A DNA stretch of 64,000 bases from Chaetoderma sp. LZ-2023a (Eukaryota; Mollusca; Caudofoveata; Chaetodermatida; Chaetodermatidae). The stretch is taken from contig CM067372.1 in assembly GCA_034401795.1 (NCBI GenBank), positions 20,865,207-20,929,206 of the forward strand, written 5' to 3'. Shown here one piece after another: positions 10,987 to 21,655 of this stretch. Every line of letters begins with the position of its first letter. The stretch's first letter is position 1. Position numbers and translations under genes: made by a program. Under the pieces are notes generated by a model. That model was not told the origin of the DNA. It did not search any database and worked only from the letters and a program-made list of their open reading frames with translations.

Positions 10987-11248
10987 GATCTATCTCTACA
11001 GTTAGCGGTTGAAGACCACAATCCCCTGCGCAAAATGGCTGTGCCTATACACAATTCTAGACACAACCCTAAAAGAAGCGTAGCCGTGAGCGGCCACGCA
11101 AAGACATAGCGCATATATTACAAAAAATAATAAGTACCCTGAATCATATTAGATCAGCTATGTTGAATATACCTATTAATTCTGAAATAATATTTTGTAT
11201 TAACCTTACAAGTTAAAAAAAATATAGGTTATAGATCCATCATTCTAG

Positions 11249-11477
11249 TGCCAGGTCGCAATCTCACAGCTCCACTCTGGACGGCTTGTGTTTGCTAATG
11301 CCAGGTCGCAATCTTACAGCTCCACTGTGGATGCCTTGTGTTTGCTAGTGTCAGGTCGCAATCTAACAGCTCAAATGTGGACGCCTTGCGTTTGCTAGTG
11401 TCAGGTCGCAATCTAACAGCGCCAATGTGGACGCCTTGTGTTTGCTAGTGCCAGGTCGCAATCTAACAGCTCCACTG
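11249..11477. repeat. 50-bp tandem repeat, ~4.6 copies
   Basis: CAGGTCGCAATCT recurs at exactly 50-bp spacing (11251, 11301, 11351, 11401, 11451), with the shared segment CCTTGTGTTTGCTA. A further GCCTTGTGTTTGC occurs near 11580. The flanking 11478-12045 holds no gene; 11847-11915 is a GATGGTGGT-type microsatellite. Confidence 0.9.
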
Positions 11478-12045
11478 GATCCACATATTTAAGCTGATCC
11501 CGCGTTTGTTGAGCTGTTTTCGTGTGTTCTTTTTTTATTTCTGTTCGTTATATTGTATTGATTACTCTGCTGCTAAGGACGCCTTGTGTTTGCATGGACG
11601 CTAACTTTATAACTGCAATTCGATTAGAATGTACCATGTCATCCCACTGAAACCAAGCTATGACAGATTTAGACCAAATACGATTACACGATAGCAGCAT
11701 CATCTGGCTTCCATGTCGTCAGTGTAACCCCGGCCAGGAAAACCTGCTCTATTGGCGTGTTTCTGTTGCAAGCCTAAGAAACTTCCTGGTCGCTATCTGG
11801 GGCAATGACACACCAGCCAACCATGAGATTGTCTGAGAGCACATCGTCATGATGATGGTGATGGTGGTGGTGATGATGGTGGTGGTGTGATTATAATGGT
11901 GGTGGTGGTGGTTATATGATTAAACGCACTGGCTCAGGATCCCCCAAGATTGGGAGATATTTTTTATTTATTTTATTGTCTGAGATTTGTTATGTTTGTT
12001 TGACAGAGGCGGTATGGCCTATAAAATATGAATAATATATATCAT

Positions 12046-12580
12046 TCATTCTGAGGAGTTTTGAAGAGTTAACTTCGATTTAACCAAGATGTCGCGTAGA
12101 TTGGAGTTTTTCTTAAAGGCTATCACTGGACGCAAATTGAGAGGTTCTTTCATTTTATCCTGCAATTTATGATATTCATCTTTCAAAATTTCAGAAATTT
12201 CAGCATTTTTTCGATTGTATGTTAAACTGAATGGAATAATTTCACGTTGATCAGCAAGACCAGAGTCCACGTTTATGCCTCTCGGCCATTTTCTTTTCAG
12301 TTGCTTAATCCGAAATAATTCTCGAAGTTTTCTTTGTTTATCAGTTTCTTCGGCCGTAGCAGAAAGAAGCAGTTGCTCAATAGGCATAATTTCAAAGTGT
12401 CTATCGACAGAATGACCAGGAAGATTGAAATGTTGAGCTACGTTGGTGTGTCCTCGTCGTGTCTAATATCGCAAAGGTGTCTCGTTGCTCGCCAACTTAA
12501 AGGGCATTTTGTTTCACCGACATACTGCTTTTTGGCATAATTTGCAAGATATTAAATAGATAACATTTTTAGAATCGCAA
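12046..12580 (-). pseudogene. GIY-YIG endonuclease domain of the Penelope-like element
   Basis: After CDSKNVIYLISCKLC (the GIY strand, here VIY) the frame shifts, and the next frame supplies QYVGET (the YIG strand) followed by an Arg-rich helix (SWRATRHLCDIRHDE). A second shift leads to HFNLPGHSVDRHFEI and a charged C-terminal tail ending at 12046. The domain would nick target DNA. Two frameshifts make this copy inactive. The CxxC-like pair (SCKLC) before the YVG block is usual in these elements. Confidence 0.8.
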
Positions 12581-14385
12581 TCTAAATTAGACTGAAGTTG
12601 GAATTGGTTTTTGTTCTGATAACTGACAAATGTTTTCTGATTAGGTAGATAAAGGTCTAATCTACACCTCTTCTTTCCACATTTCTGAGATTGTCCTACG
12701 CCTATAATCGGACGATTGTGACGAATTTTGGTAGGCTTTTGATCGACAGCCTTATCAGTAATAGTTTCCAAATCATGTAAAGTTTCGGACTTTATTTTGC
12801 GCAAAATTCGTATTGAATATCCCCTCGGTTTGAGGGCTTTAAATAAGGTGGAACACGCAGATTCAAAATTCTTTCTATCACTAGAATTTCGGTGAAATCG
12901 GATAATCTGTGATTTGACAATACCTTTAAAAGTATGAGGTCGGTGGAAAGATTTCTTATGCAGTAGTTGATAGGAATCGGTGGGCTTAAAGAATACTTTG
13001 TAATTAAGAAGCCCACCCGTGTTATAATTTACACCTTTGTAGAGAGTAACGTCCAAAAAGTCTACGGACGACTGGTCGATGTTGGCTTTAAGTTTGATGT
13101 TAGGATCGTGATTGTTCAAAATAGTGAAAAATTCATCAAACTCTTCCCTCGAATGATTCTAGATCATAAAAATATCATCGAGGTACCGGCGGTAAAATAA
13201 GGGCTGCTTAGGCCATTTGTTAAGCGCATCTTCTTCCCACTCAGCTACATAGATGTTGGCAAAACTAGGACTAAAACGTTTACCCATAGCGCATCCACAG
13301 ATTTGTTGATAGATTTCGCCAGCGAATTCGAAATCATTGCCCTTTAAACTCAGCTCCAGGAGAGCTAATATTTCGCTAGTCGGCCTATTGTTATCAGGAT
13401 ATTTATCAAATGCTCTGCGAACAGAAGTCAAACCCTTTTCGATGTCAATGATTGTGTACATAGCATTGATGTCGAGGGTGACCAAGGGTGAGTTTGGAGG
13501 AACAGAAATTTTGGAGCCCTCGGATAGCAAATCCTCAGTGTTGTTCAAAAAGCTGAATTGTCTATTCGCAATTGGTTGCAGGTGGTAATCAATAATTTCA
13601 CTAATTCGATAAGATTCAGAGCTGCAATCAGAGATAATAGGTCGACCCGGTGGTATCATAGGGTCGAACCACGACTCAATAGGTTTATGAATTTTTGGCA
13701 AAAGGTAAAACGTACGTGGATTTGAATCTCGTTTAGCAGTAAGGTATTTAAACTGCTTTTTCGTTATGGCCGTGTTGTCAGCCATTTCTTGAAGGATTCC
13801 ATTAAATTTATCACAATTGTTTTGCCAGAGTGGTTCGTCTAATTTGCGGTAGTGTTTCGGATTACTGAGTTGCCGATGCACTGCACGAATATAATTATCC
13901 TTACGCATTATTACAGTAGCAGATCCCTTGTCAGCAGGCTTTATAACGATGTCATTGTTTTTACGCAAACCTGTTATGGCTAAACGTTCTTGATATGACA
14001 AATTTTGATGATTTTTAGGAAATTCTAAATTTTCAACACGTTCCTTAATAGCTTTTATACTATCAGGGATCGCAGGGTCCACCAACTTTGAGTTAGGTGC
14101 CCAGCCATTTTTTTCAACAAAAGGTAGAAAATTGTTTTTCTTGGAATTTCGAAAAAGTCTGCTAATTTTACACGGTGAGAAAATTCTTCAATTTCCCATA
14201 AGCCATTATCTAAAAGGGCATCTATGTCGACTTTGGGCCGTGGTGTTGGTACGAATGTTAGACCGAGATTTAGCTAAGATCTTTCTGCTTCAGACAATGT
14301 AGAACCAGCTAGGTTAACGATATTACCACCCTGGCCAATTTCTGGGTGGTTAGTACCCTGACCCGTAGTTAGTTTAAATTAAGGT
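12514..14385 (-). pseudogene. Penelope-like reverse transcriptase
   Basis: The N-terminal part (14380-14160) has NLAGSTLSEAERS, a TAG, then LNLGLTFVPTP, a block typical of Penelope-like proteins. The RT domain (14085-13162) contains IKPADKGSATVIM, LPKIHKP with GRPIIS, TLDINAMYTII (first catalytic Asp), GCAMGKRFSPSFANIYV, and YRRYLDDIFMI (the catalytic YLDD). A TAG at 13159-13161 replaces what is usually a Trp right after FMI. The same frame then resumes (13119-12514) through FLDVTLYKG and TFKGIVKSQIIRFHR. The internal ORF of 308 residues starts at a Met inside the protein and is not a natural start. Confidence 0.88.
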
Positions 14386-14399
14386 GCGATAACCAACTA

Positions 14400-16060
14400 T
14401 ACACCTGTGCAAAAGTTAAGCTCCACCCTATTTTTACGCACATGCGAGGGTATATTCATGTGCTATGAAGAAAGCAATAGCATAAACATTTATGCACCCA
14501 TCCATCTTAGTGCAAGAGGTAATAATGCAACTAGAGGAATGCTGATTATGATGGTGGGGAAACACTGTATGTTTTTGTTTGAACTTGAAAACGAGGCCCG
14601 AATATGGTTACGTTGACACAACTGACAACTATTGCCCTACAGTTGACACACGTGGCTAGATTATCATTAATGGTGTCTGAAAACGAAGTTTAACATCTGT
14701 GCACGAGTTTGAGACTGTCATTATTAATACCGGGTATATCCACCTTGTGTCTGGATGACGGCCTGGACACGACGTCTCATGCTGGTCACCAACCGACTGA
14801 TACGCCATTGTGGTATTCGTTGCCATTCAAGATGGAGTGCGTCTGTTAATTCCTGTAGGTTCTGCACAGGAGGATCCCTCCTTCTCACCATGTTTCCCAG
14901 AATGTCCCAGATATGCTCAATAGGGTTCATGTCAGGGCTCCTTGCTGGCCATGGTAGGATTTCGATGGCATTCTGGCGGAGGTATTCATGCACAGCTCTA
15001 GCACGATGTGGTCGGGCGTTGTCATCCATGAATATAGGGTGGGTTCCAGGTGCATGATTTACAAAATGAGGGACCACAACTCTATCCAGTATGGAATCTT
15101 GATATCTTTGTCCAGTTAGTGTTCCAGGTACAGTCAACAGATCCAGCTTACAATCAAATAAGATGCACCTCCATATCATAACGGAACCTCCACCAAATGG
15201 AACTTCTTCCATGATGTTACGTTGGTCGTACGCCGTGCGTCTGGACCTCCATACACGAGTTCGACCATCTGTGGCATGAAGCAGGAACCGACTTTCATCG
15301 GACCAGTGTACCCGTCTCCAGGATCTCATGTTCCAGTGTCTTCTTTCGTTGCACCACCTCAGACGCTCCTCTTTGTGGTGTGCAGTGAGGAGAGGACGTC
15401 TGACAGGTCTCCTAGCTTTCATGCCAGCAGCATACAGTCTCCTTTTGACGGTAGACATTGACACTCTATTGCGCGTTTCCCATTGCTGGCTGAGCACTCT
15501 GCTGTTGGTGAATGGAGATCTCCTAACAAGGCGTACTAGGGCTCGATCATCACGGGCAGTAGTCTTCTTCGGTCTTCCAGATCTAGGCCTGTCCTTCACC
15601 TCGTTAGTTTGCCCATGTTTTGCAATCAAACGACTGATTACAGTATGGTTAATGTTCAGCTGTCTGCCAATCTCTCTGCATGACATACCAGTGGTATGCA
15701 TGCCTATGATTTGCCATTTCACACGATCACTTAACCTTCGTCTTGCCATAGCGGCTCACAATCAAGAGCTAATTCTCTCTGTACAAATAAACCACGGTCA
15801 TGAACACAAAATTCCTAATCTTGTCGCCTAAATCTGTATGTAATGTTCTACACCTCAAACTGGACTTTTACATAACTGAACACGTGTGCTGTTTCCCGCC
15901 ACGCACGGACATCAAGCGGTGTGAAGTCATGCATGCATGTGCATTTCGTACTTGGAATTATGTCAGCTAACGCGGGGACAAAAAGTATGGCAGCTTAGTT
16001 GTACCATCATGTTTCTACGTTCTATTGTTTTTGCTGGTGCTTAACTTTTGCACAGGTGTA
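14400..16060 (-). mobile_element. Complete Tc1-type DNA transposon, 1661 bp
   Basis: Perfect 22-bp terminal inverted repeats (14400-14421 and 16039-16060, beginning TACACCTGTG) are flanked on both sides by the TA target duplication (14398-14399 and 16061-16062). The single ORF is intact. It inserted between the SGNH-type ORF1 and the Penelope-like RT ORF of the surrounding element. All features expected of a mobile copy are present. Confidence 0.95.
14724..15749 (-). CDS. Tc1/mariner transposase, DD34E, intact
   Basis: The 341-residue length is the usual size for Tc1 transposases. Two N-terminal helix-turn-helix DNA-binding motifs are seen: residues about 1-55 with MSCREIGRQLNINHTVISRL, and about 70-115. 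Between them lies a GRPKK AT-hook-like/nuclear-localisation stretch. The catalytic core has HWSDESRF (first Asp), MDDNARPH (second Asp) and SPDMNPIEH (Glu), with 34 residues between the second Asp and the Glu. The PHFVNHAPGTHP and AYDQRNIMEE regions also match the family. No stop or shift is present. The start is the first ATG, followed by ARRRLS. It would cut and paste the element at TA sites in the nucleus. Confidence 0.95.
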   Translation of the reverse strand: MARRRLSDRVKWQIIGMHTTGMSCREIGRQLNINHTVISRLIAKHGQTNEVKDRPRSGRPKKTTARDDRALVRLVRRSPFTNSRVLSQQWETRNRVSMSTVKRRLYAAGMKARRPVRRPLLTAHHKEERLRWCNERRHWNMRSWRRVHWSDESRFLLHATDGRTRVWRSRRTAYDQRNIMEEVPFGGGSVMIWRCILFDCKLDLLTVPGTLTGQRYQDSILDRVVVPHFVNHAPGTHPIFMDDNARPHRARAVHEYLRQNAIEILPWPARSPDMNPIEHIWDILGNMVRRRDPPVQNLQELTDALHLEWQRIPQWRISRLVTSMRRRVQAVIQTQGGYTRY

Positions 16061-17585
16061 TACTATACATTTTATTTGCAGTGCACTCAGTCCAGTGGAT
16101 GTTGTCCTCAACCACTTGAAATTCAGACACATGGAGGCTGGGCAGGATAGGGACCTTGGCCATTAAGGCCTCTACACGGCTGTTAACGAATTGTATGTTT
16201 CGTTTCTGGGTTGCAGTCAGGTGCTTCGAATAATTTAGTTTGGCAAAGTGAACTTTAGCTATTGGAAATTTTGGACGCATGATACTAAACAGATTCTCAA
16301 TTCTTTGGGAGGTGTCATGCTGAAGTTCATCCTTATCATTAATTCCGATGTTACGGATGATACGCTGAGGTTGGAAGACCTCATTGTATTTTCTAACCAT
16401 ATTCCCAATGTGGTTTATCTTAGCACCTGGATAGATTGCTACCTGCATATCTGGATGAGGTGTCTGATTAATACGAGCTAAATTTGAAGACCCATTCAGC
16501 AGAATTTTCTTGTTCAGAGTAGGCAGGCACCATTCATTCTTGTTATCCACCACGAACAGAAACTTGTAGAAAGACCTATGCTCTTTGGGTGTATCCCTAG
16601 GCGTAGGTTTGGGCTTAGGTGTGGGCGTAAACTTAGGTTGTGGTGGCTTGGACCTCGGCGTCGACGATCTGGTCTTTCGACCAGGTCGGTCAGTAGCTGC
16701 TCTCTGTGGAAGGGGAGGAAACTCGACTGGGGACAGTGGCGAGACCGGAAGAGGGATCTGACTAGAATCCACCTGAGCAGACACTGACGGTGACCATTCT
16801 GGCAGTGGAATCAGGAGCGGATCCACCACAGGAGACTGCAGGGGAAACACTGGTGAGCACTGGTTATTCACCCACTTAACTACTGGGGGACTCTCAGTGG
16901 GTGACCTATTCCGTTTCCGATTTGATTGTGGGATGACTGGTACGGTCACGGCTGACCTTGCAGTCGGTGTGCCTGGTAGGGCCACAGAGGGCCCTGCAGT
17001 TGATGTTTCTGGTAAGGTCACAGGTGACCCTACAGGGGGTGTTGTACTATGGCAGGTTCTAAAATGTGGATCAAAAGGTCTGATGAAATCATAAAACTGA
17101 TCAATTGATGAAGAATGAAACTTCCTGCCATAGTTATTTCGGGCCCAATTTATTGCTGTGGTCTCCGCTCTACCTAATTCTAAATTTGGTTTGGACTGAG
17201 CTTCGATGAGGAGCGACATAAGATGACCAAGCTGGAAATTATAGTGACTAATGTTAACCTGGAGTAAAGATATGGCCCATTTCAAATTTGCTGCTAAGAT
17301 GTCCTTACGGACCTCGGCGTTTGGCATCGCTGGTTTACAGAAGAAATTCTGTCTCTCTAACTCTGACACATTCCAGCTCAACCCAACAGGCAAACTGCCC
17401 CTACGTACATGAGCATTCAAGATGCCAAGGTGGTGAAAGCATTGTATAATCATGTAGTAACACTTGGTTAGTGCAGCCTGGGCAGATGGCGGGCGACTGT
17501 CGTTAGACCTCCTGTCATCCCGTCTTCTACTCTTGCTAACTCCAGCCATAATGTTACTAGTTAGATAATTCAATGTTTCTGCCAC
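16041..17585 (-). CDS. Retroelement ORF1 with a C-terminal SGNH-hydrolase-like domain
   Basis: A 514-residue frame with three parts: a helical N-terminal region (1-175), a long Pro/Ser/Thr-rich linker (175-335) with basic patches (QSNRKRNRS), and an SGNH/GDSL hydrolase-like domain (about 340-505). Motifs: GSSNLARI at 365 (block I, with the nucleophile-position Ser kept but the usual GDS Asp replaced by Ser), NIGINDK at 413 (block III, GxND), and DNIHWT at 494 (block V, DxxH). The last eight or so residues come from the Tc1 inverted repeat; before insertion the frame would have ended at TAA 14369-14371. A second partial copy at 9748-9928 shows it is repetitive. Its role could be lipid or RNP handling; this is not known. 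Confidence 0.75.
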   Translation of the reverse strand: MAETLNYLTSNIMAGVSKSRRRDDRRSNDSRPPSAQAALTKCYYMIIQCFHHLGILNAHVRRGSLPVGLSWNVSELERQNFFCKPAMPNAEVRKDILAANLKWAISLLQVNISHYNFQLGHLMSLLIEAQSKPNLELGRAETTAINWARNNYGRKFHSSSIDQFYDFIRPFDPHFRTCHSTTPPVGSPVTLPETSTAGPSVALPGTPTARSAVTVPVIPQSNRKRNRSPTESPPVVKWVNNQCSPVFPLQSPVVDPLLIPLPEWSPSVSAQVDSSQIPLPVSPLSPVEFPPLPQRAATDRPGRKTRSSTPRSKPPQPKFTPTPKPKPTPRDTPKEHRSFYKFLFVVDNKNEWCLPTLNKKILLNGSSNLARINQTPHPDMQVAIYPGAKINHIGNMVRKYNEVFQPQRIIRNIGINDKDELQHDTSQRIENLFSIMRPKFPIAKVHFAKLNYSKHLTATQKRNIQFVNSRVEALMAKVPILPSLHVSEFQVVEDNIHWTECTANKMYSIHLCKS

Positions 17586-18391
17586 TAAAATCTACAAGAA
17601 TACCAAAAAATTGAGGGGACATAATGGAATCGTGAACCAAGGAAAGTCTATCGAATTACAAGCCTAACAGAATCTACAAGCGCATCAAAAATCTACCGCT
17701 GAAAAAAAGAAGGTTATGATTAAGCATGTTAATATTTAAATAATTCATATAAACTATCAAAGGATAATTGTGTATATTACCAATAATCCTATGCACCGTC
17801 GTGAAGTGGGCGACCGGTTTCGACAAGGTTTGTCAGCTTCAGGCCACAGAACAAATCTGCCTGTCTACCAAAAATCTGTCTATTTATTAGAATTGATGGC
17901 CTTATGGATGTGGCTTAGATTAGTGTTCAATTGTACTTTGAAAATTTTAAATTCTATTCACATTAAAGATTTGGACTGCCACAGATGTTTAAAAAGGATT
18001 GTCTAAATCCATTGACGTTGATTGAGTTCTAAGGTTTCTGAGTGGGCTTCCAGTAATACTCTCATGAATGAGTGGCGGTTGATCAAAGAGATCAAGCCAT
18101 GCATATTAACCCAGTGAGATCGATTCTGTTTGTTCAGAAGGTGTCCCTTTCTGAACGAGGTTCTAGTATCAGTCTGTTGATTGATCAAAGGGATCACACA
18201 ACGGTCATTGATCATTTGAACAGTGAACTATATTTCAAAAGGTGTTGTTGGACTTTGTTTCCAAGTCCTTTGAAGTCGAATTTAGGAAAGAACATTTTTT
18301 AATTTCCAACAATTAAATAATTGTCTATAACATTTAGACTAATAGGAGTCAAGTGTATTAGAAAGATTTAATGAAACATCGTCGTGTCGTG
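17586..18391. other. Intergenic or 5' leader, no gene seen
   Basis: This stretch lies upstream of the ORF1 start on its strand and may be its 5' leader. It is AT-rich with local inverted repeats (around 18070-18210, TTGATCAAAG/GATCA words). No coding signal is convincing. Confidence 0.4.
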
Positions 18392-18891
18392 NNNNNNNNN
18401 NNNNNNNNNNNNNNNNNNNNNNNNNNNNNNNNNNNNNNNNNNNNNNNNNNNNNNNNNNNNNNNNNNNNNNNNNNNNNNNNNNNNNNNNNNNNNNNNNNNN
18501 NNNNNNNNNNNNNNNNNNNNNNNNNNNNNNNNNNNNNNNNNNNNNNNNNNNNNNNNNNNNNNNNNNNNNNNNNNNNNNNNNNNNNNNNNNNNNNNNNNNN
18601 NNNNNNNNNNNNNNNNNNNNNNNNNNNNNNNNNNNNNNNNNNNNNNNNNNNNNNNNNNNNNNNNNNNNNNNNNNNNNNNNNNNNNNNNNNNNNNNNNNNN
18701 NNNNNNNNNNNNNNNNNNNNNNNNNNNNNNNNNNNNNNNNNNNNNNNNNNNNNNNNNNNNNNNNNNNNNNNNNNNNNNNNNNNNNNNNNNNNNNNNNNNN
18801 NNNNNNNNNNNNNNNNNNNNNNNNNNNNNNNNNNNNNNNNNNNNNNNNNNNNNNNNNNNNNNNNNNNNNNNNNNNNNNNNNNNNNNNNNNN
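18392..18891. other. Assembly gap, 500 N
   Basis: Exactly 500 unknown bases, the usual placeholder for a gap of unknown size. It lies immediately before the truncated start of DIRS copy A. Reading frames spanning it are meaningless. Confidence 1.
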
Positions 18892-18903
18892 CGCATGACA
18901 CGT

Positions 18904-19784
18904 GTGTTCAAAACTGGTGCCAGTTTTGGAGCCGATAATATCGCATCTGCTATGGTGGAAACAGCGTCAGAATCTCCTAATAGGGGTTTCGCTGCACCTA
19001 CCCCAACCCCAGCTGTCCGTTTACACGGATGCATCGCTGGAAGGGTGGGGTGCCTGCCTGGGAGAACCAGGTCTCGGGCACATGGACTCTCCCGGAGAGT
19101 CAGCTGCATATCAATCTGTTGGAAATGATGGCAGTGGAACTGGCGTTGGAAGAGTTCCTTCCGATGATCAGGGGCAAGGTGATATTGATACGGTCGGTCA
19201 ATTCGACAGTAGTATCATATATAAATCGCCAAGGCGGGACCAGGTCGCCCACTCTGTGTATCAGGGTGTGGCACTTGATTCAATGGTGCAGGAATTACTC
19301 GGTTGTTTTGAAAGCAGCTCGTATTCCTGGCCGATTGAACATTCTGGCGGATGCTTTGTCTCGCAGACAGAGAATCCTGCCAACAGAATGGTCCCTCAAC
19401 CCTCCAGTTCTGCGACGGATCTTCGAGCATTGGGGCAAACCCAACGTGGACTTGTTCGCCACAAAGGAAAATGCTCAAATCATGACATATGTCTCGCCGA
19501 TTACAGATCCAAATGCCGTCGATACAGACGCTCTGGCGATAAGCTGGAGAGGGATGCACGCTTACGCGTACCCACCCACCATTCTTCTACCGAAGCTTTT
19601 GGTGAAGGTCAGGGAGGAACCGTGTCTGGTCCTGCTAATAGCGCCGTATTGGCCGAGCAGGGCGTGGTTCACGGATCTTCTAGATCTGCTGGTGGAAAAT
19701 CCTGTGCAGTTGCCCGAGATTCCGAACATAATCTCCCAGGCCAAGGGACGCTTCCTACACGAGCGTCCCGAGATGTTCAATGAC
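18904..19784 (+). pseudogene. DIRS A: RNase H and methyltransferase-like region
   Basis: RNase H begins VYTDASLEGWGACLG, then a 2-base deletion (relative to copy C) shifts the frame at 19064-19072. The third RNase H acidic residue (Asp in LDNST of copy C) is Val here, and the His before IPGRLN is Arg. The methyltransferase-like region of DIRS elements follows: PNVDLFATKENAQ, AYAYPPTILLP, LLIAPYWPSRAWF. Another 2-base deletion near 19780 fuses this frame to the recombinase N-terminus. The protein cannot be active. Confidence 0.85.
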
Positions 19785-20805
19785 TGCGTGGATGTTATCA
19801 AACAACGTTCCACGTCGGAAGGCTTTTCTCGACAGGCTGCTGATTTCATCGCGGCTGCGAGAAGTAGGTCAACCTTCAAGTCATATAACAACAAGGTTAA
19901 CAGATTTGCAGACTGGTGTGAAGAAAAGGGTATTGATACCTTTCAATCCACTATCAGCAAATAGCAGACTTTCTCTGTGAGCTGTTCTTTTGAGGACTAG
20001 CTCCCGTCACAGTTGCTGGATACAAGTCAGCTTTGGCATCATTTATCCCTTGTCTAGCCAACAGGGATAGTCCAGAGGTGGCCCAGTTAAATGTGATGTT
20101 GAGGGAATGAGCAATCTCCGACCGAGACAACCGGTAGTCATTCCAGCCTGGAGTCTATCTTTAGTGCTTAATGTACTGGCCAAGCACCCTTTCGAACCGT
20201 TGCGTTCGGCTAGTCTAAAGCATTTGACTCTAAAGGCGGTTTTTCTATTGGCAGCTTCCTCAGCTAGAAGGCGCAGTGAGATCCATGCGCTTTCGGCAGA
20301 GAGGAACCGATTTATTGTTTCTGGAGAAGGTCTGCGTCTTCTGCCAAGAGCAGAGGTTATGTCAAAGAACCAATCTTTGAGATATCCCGGCAAACCGATC
20401 ATTATACCGAAGTTAACTAGGTTTGATCGTGATGCCAGTGTCTGGTGCCCGGTCCGTGCTTTGACTAAGTACAAGAAACGGACTGACTCGTTACGGTCGA
20501 ACGATAGACATCTGTGGATCTGCCATAAAAAGTCTTATGGCGCCGCATCCATGGATACTATCTCTCGTTGGGTGGTCGAATGCATTCAGACTACTCACGA
20601 GATGGCGACTGGGCACCAGGTGCAAGGCGTAAGGGCAGACAATGTCAGAGGAATAGCCGCCTCGACCGCCCTTTACAATGGTGTTCCGTTATAGGACATC
20701 ATGGCCATTGCACAATGGCACTGTGAGTCCTCATTCACGGATTACTATATGAGGGATGTGTCAGACTCAGCCAATCCACTCGCTTTAGCTGTTTTTGAAA
20801 CGATA
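19780..20805 (+). pseudogene. DIRS A: tyrosine recombinase, inactivated
   Basis: The recombinase frame begins DCVDVIKQRSTSEGF and breaks at a 1-base deletion near 19955. It meets a TGA at 19991 where copy C has a Thr codon, shifts again near 20103, keeps the first catalytic Arg block (SARRRSEIHAL), but has lost the His of the H-x-x-R box (ADNVRG instead of AHDVRG). A TAG follows at 20692-20694 before the catalytic Tyr region (FTDYYMRD), and there is an extra T near the end. DIRS recombinases insert a closed circular DNA intermediate; this one cannot. Confidence 0.85.
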
Positions 20806-21307
20806 GTTAGTGACCACACTGCTTTTCCCCTTTTCTCACTTCGGTAAGAAAAGAACCTAAAGCAGGCATGGTCAGGCGAGAGGATGTCAACCAGATTGTG
20901 TCACTGATGGCCGAACCGGTGAATGGTTGTAGGCGGTACGTCTGAAGTCCTGTTATCATAAGGTAATTCAACAAGTGAGAGTTTTTTGTATTATGTATAT
21001 GTATCATGTTCATTCATCGTATATATTCATGCTCATTCCCAGGCTAATACAAGCGATATGCAGGGAGTAGTTAACCCTCTTGGCATATTGGTGTTTTCAG
21101 GCGAGATACATGTTCGTTAGTTCTCTCCCTTTTCTTAGGAAGAAAAAGGGGGGGGAGCTGTGACGCGAATGTGATTCGGTTCCGTAAACTTGACGGTCCT
21201 TTTTAGGTCTCCGTTAGTCAAGTTTGAAGTCTAAAATCTTTCTCCAAGGGGCAAAATTAGCATGTATGGCTTGCCCCTTCCCACCAGGTTACTGATCAAA
21301 TCTGGTG

Positions 21308-21409
21308 TATATCAGAAGTAACAGAATGGTGAGTATTGATCGAAGGAGAATGCAGGAAATGTCAATTTCCCTTTCTCCGAGATCTAACAATACTCACCAT
21401 TCTGTTACG
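21308..21409 (+). repeat. DIRS A internal complementary region
   Basis: The left half (TATATCAGAAGTAACAG onward, through GATCGAAGGAGAA) is the reverse complement of the DIRS left terminus. The right half (GCAGGAAATGTCAATTTCCC onward, to CATTCTGTTAC) is the reverse complement of the right terminus. This arrangement defines DIRS elements and is thought to template closure of the circular intermediate. Equivalent regions lie at 31740-31840 (B) and 49834-49936 (C). Confidence 0.9.
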
Positions 21410-21462
21410 GACCCAGCCTCCCAGCCCCACGGAGGCAAGCCATAGTTTTCTCTTGTTTGGTG

Positions 21463-21655
21463 GCTATGCAAACAATATGAGCTCTATGGTAAACGGGTAC
21501 TCGGCAGTTGGGAGCCGAGTACCCGGTTCCCAGGAGTCGGTAAAGCTTTCTAAGTCTATAGTCCTAGAGCCGCTGTCAGAGCCAGCTGTATATCAGAAGT
21601 AACAGAATGGTGAGTATTGTTAGATCTCGGAGAAAGGGAAATTGACATTTCCTGC
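21463..21655 (+). repeat. DIRS A right inverted terminal repeat
   Basis: From GCTATGCAAACA to GAGTATTG (21619) it is the reverse complement of the DIRS left ends at 24747, 25001 and 43058. The right-specific extension (GTTAGATCTCGGAG to GACATTTCCTGCA) completes the terminus. A gene-free stretch, 21656-21832, follows. Confidence 0.88.

Larger units (their letters stand above)
12046..14385 (-). mobile_element. Penelope-like retroelement ORF (RT + GIY-YIG), decayed
   Basis: The whole minus-strand stretch reads as one Penelope-like protein in broken frames: the N-terminal conserved block, RT, and a GIY-YIG endonuclease. Penelope-like elements use this RT/endonuclease pair for target-primed integration. 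Lesions: a TAG in the N-terminal block near 14275, a frameshift near 14140, a TAG at 13159-13161, and frameshifts near 12535 and 12455. It sits directly after the SGNH-type ORF1 once the Tc1 insertion is discounted. Confidence 0.85.
18904..21655 (+). mobile_element. DIRS copy A, 5' part missing
   Basis: The sequence aligns almost base for base with DIRS copy B from about 29344 to 32088. It starts in the RT/RNase H junction right after the gap and runs through RNase H, methyltransferase-like, tyrosine recombinase, internal complementary region (21308-21409) and right inverted repeat (21463-21619), to a terminus near 21655. Its right flank differs from that of B, so it is a distinct insertion unless misassembled. 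Gag and most of RT are absent, either lost or in the gap. Confidence 0.9.

Noticed and set aside
18339-19109. Long ORFs across the N stretch
   Set aside because: They consist of unknown residues from the 500-N gap and carry no information.
21336-21602. 88-codon ORF repeated at 31768-32034
   Set aside because: It lies over the internal complementary region and inverted repeat of DIRS; repeated only because the element is.
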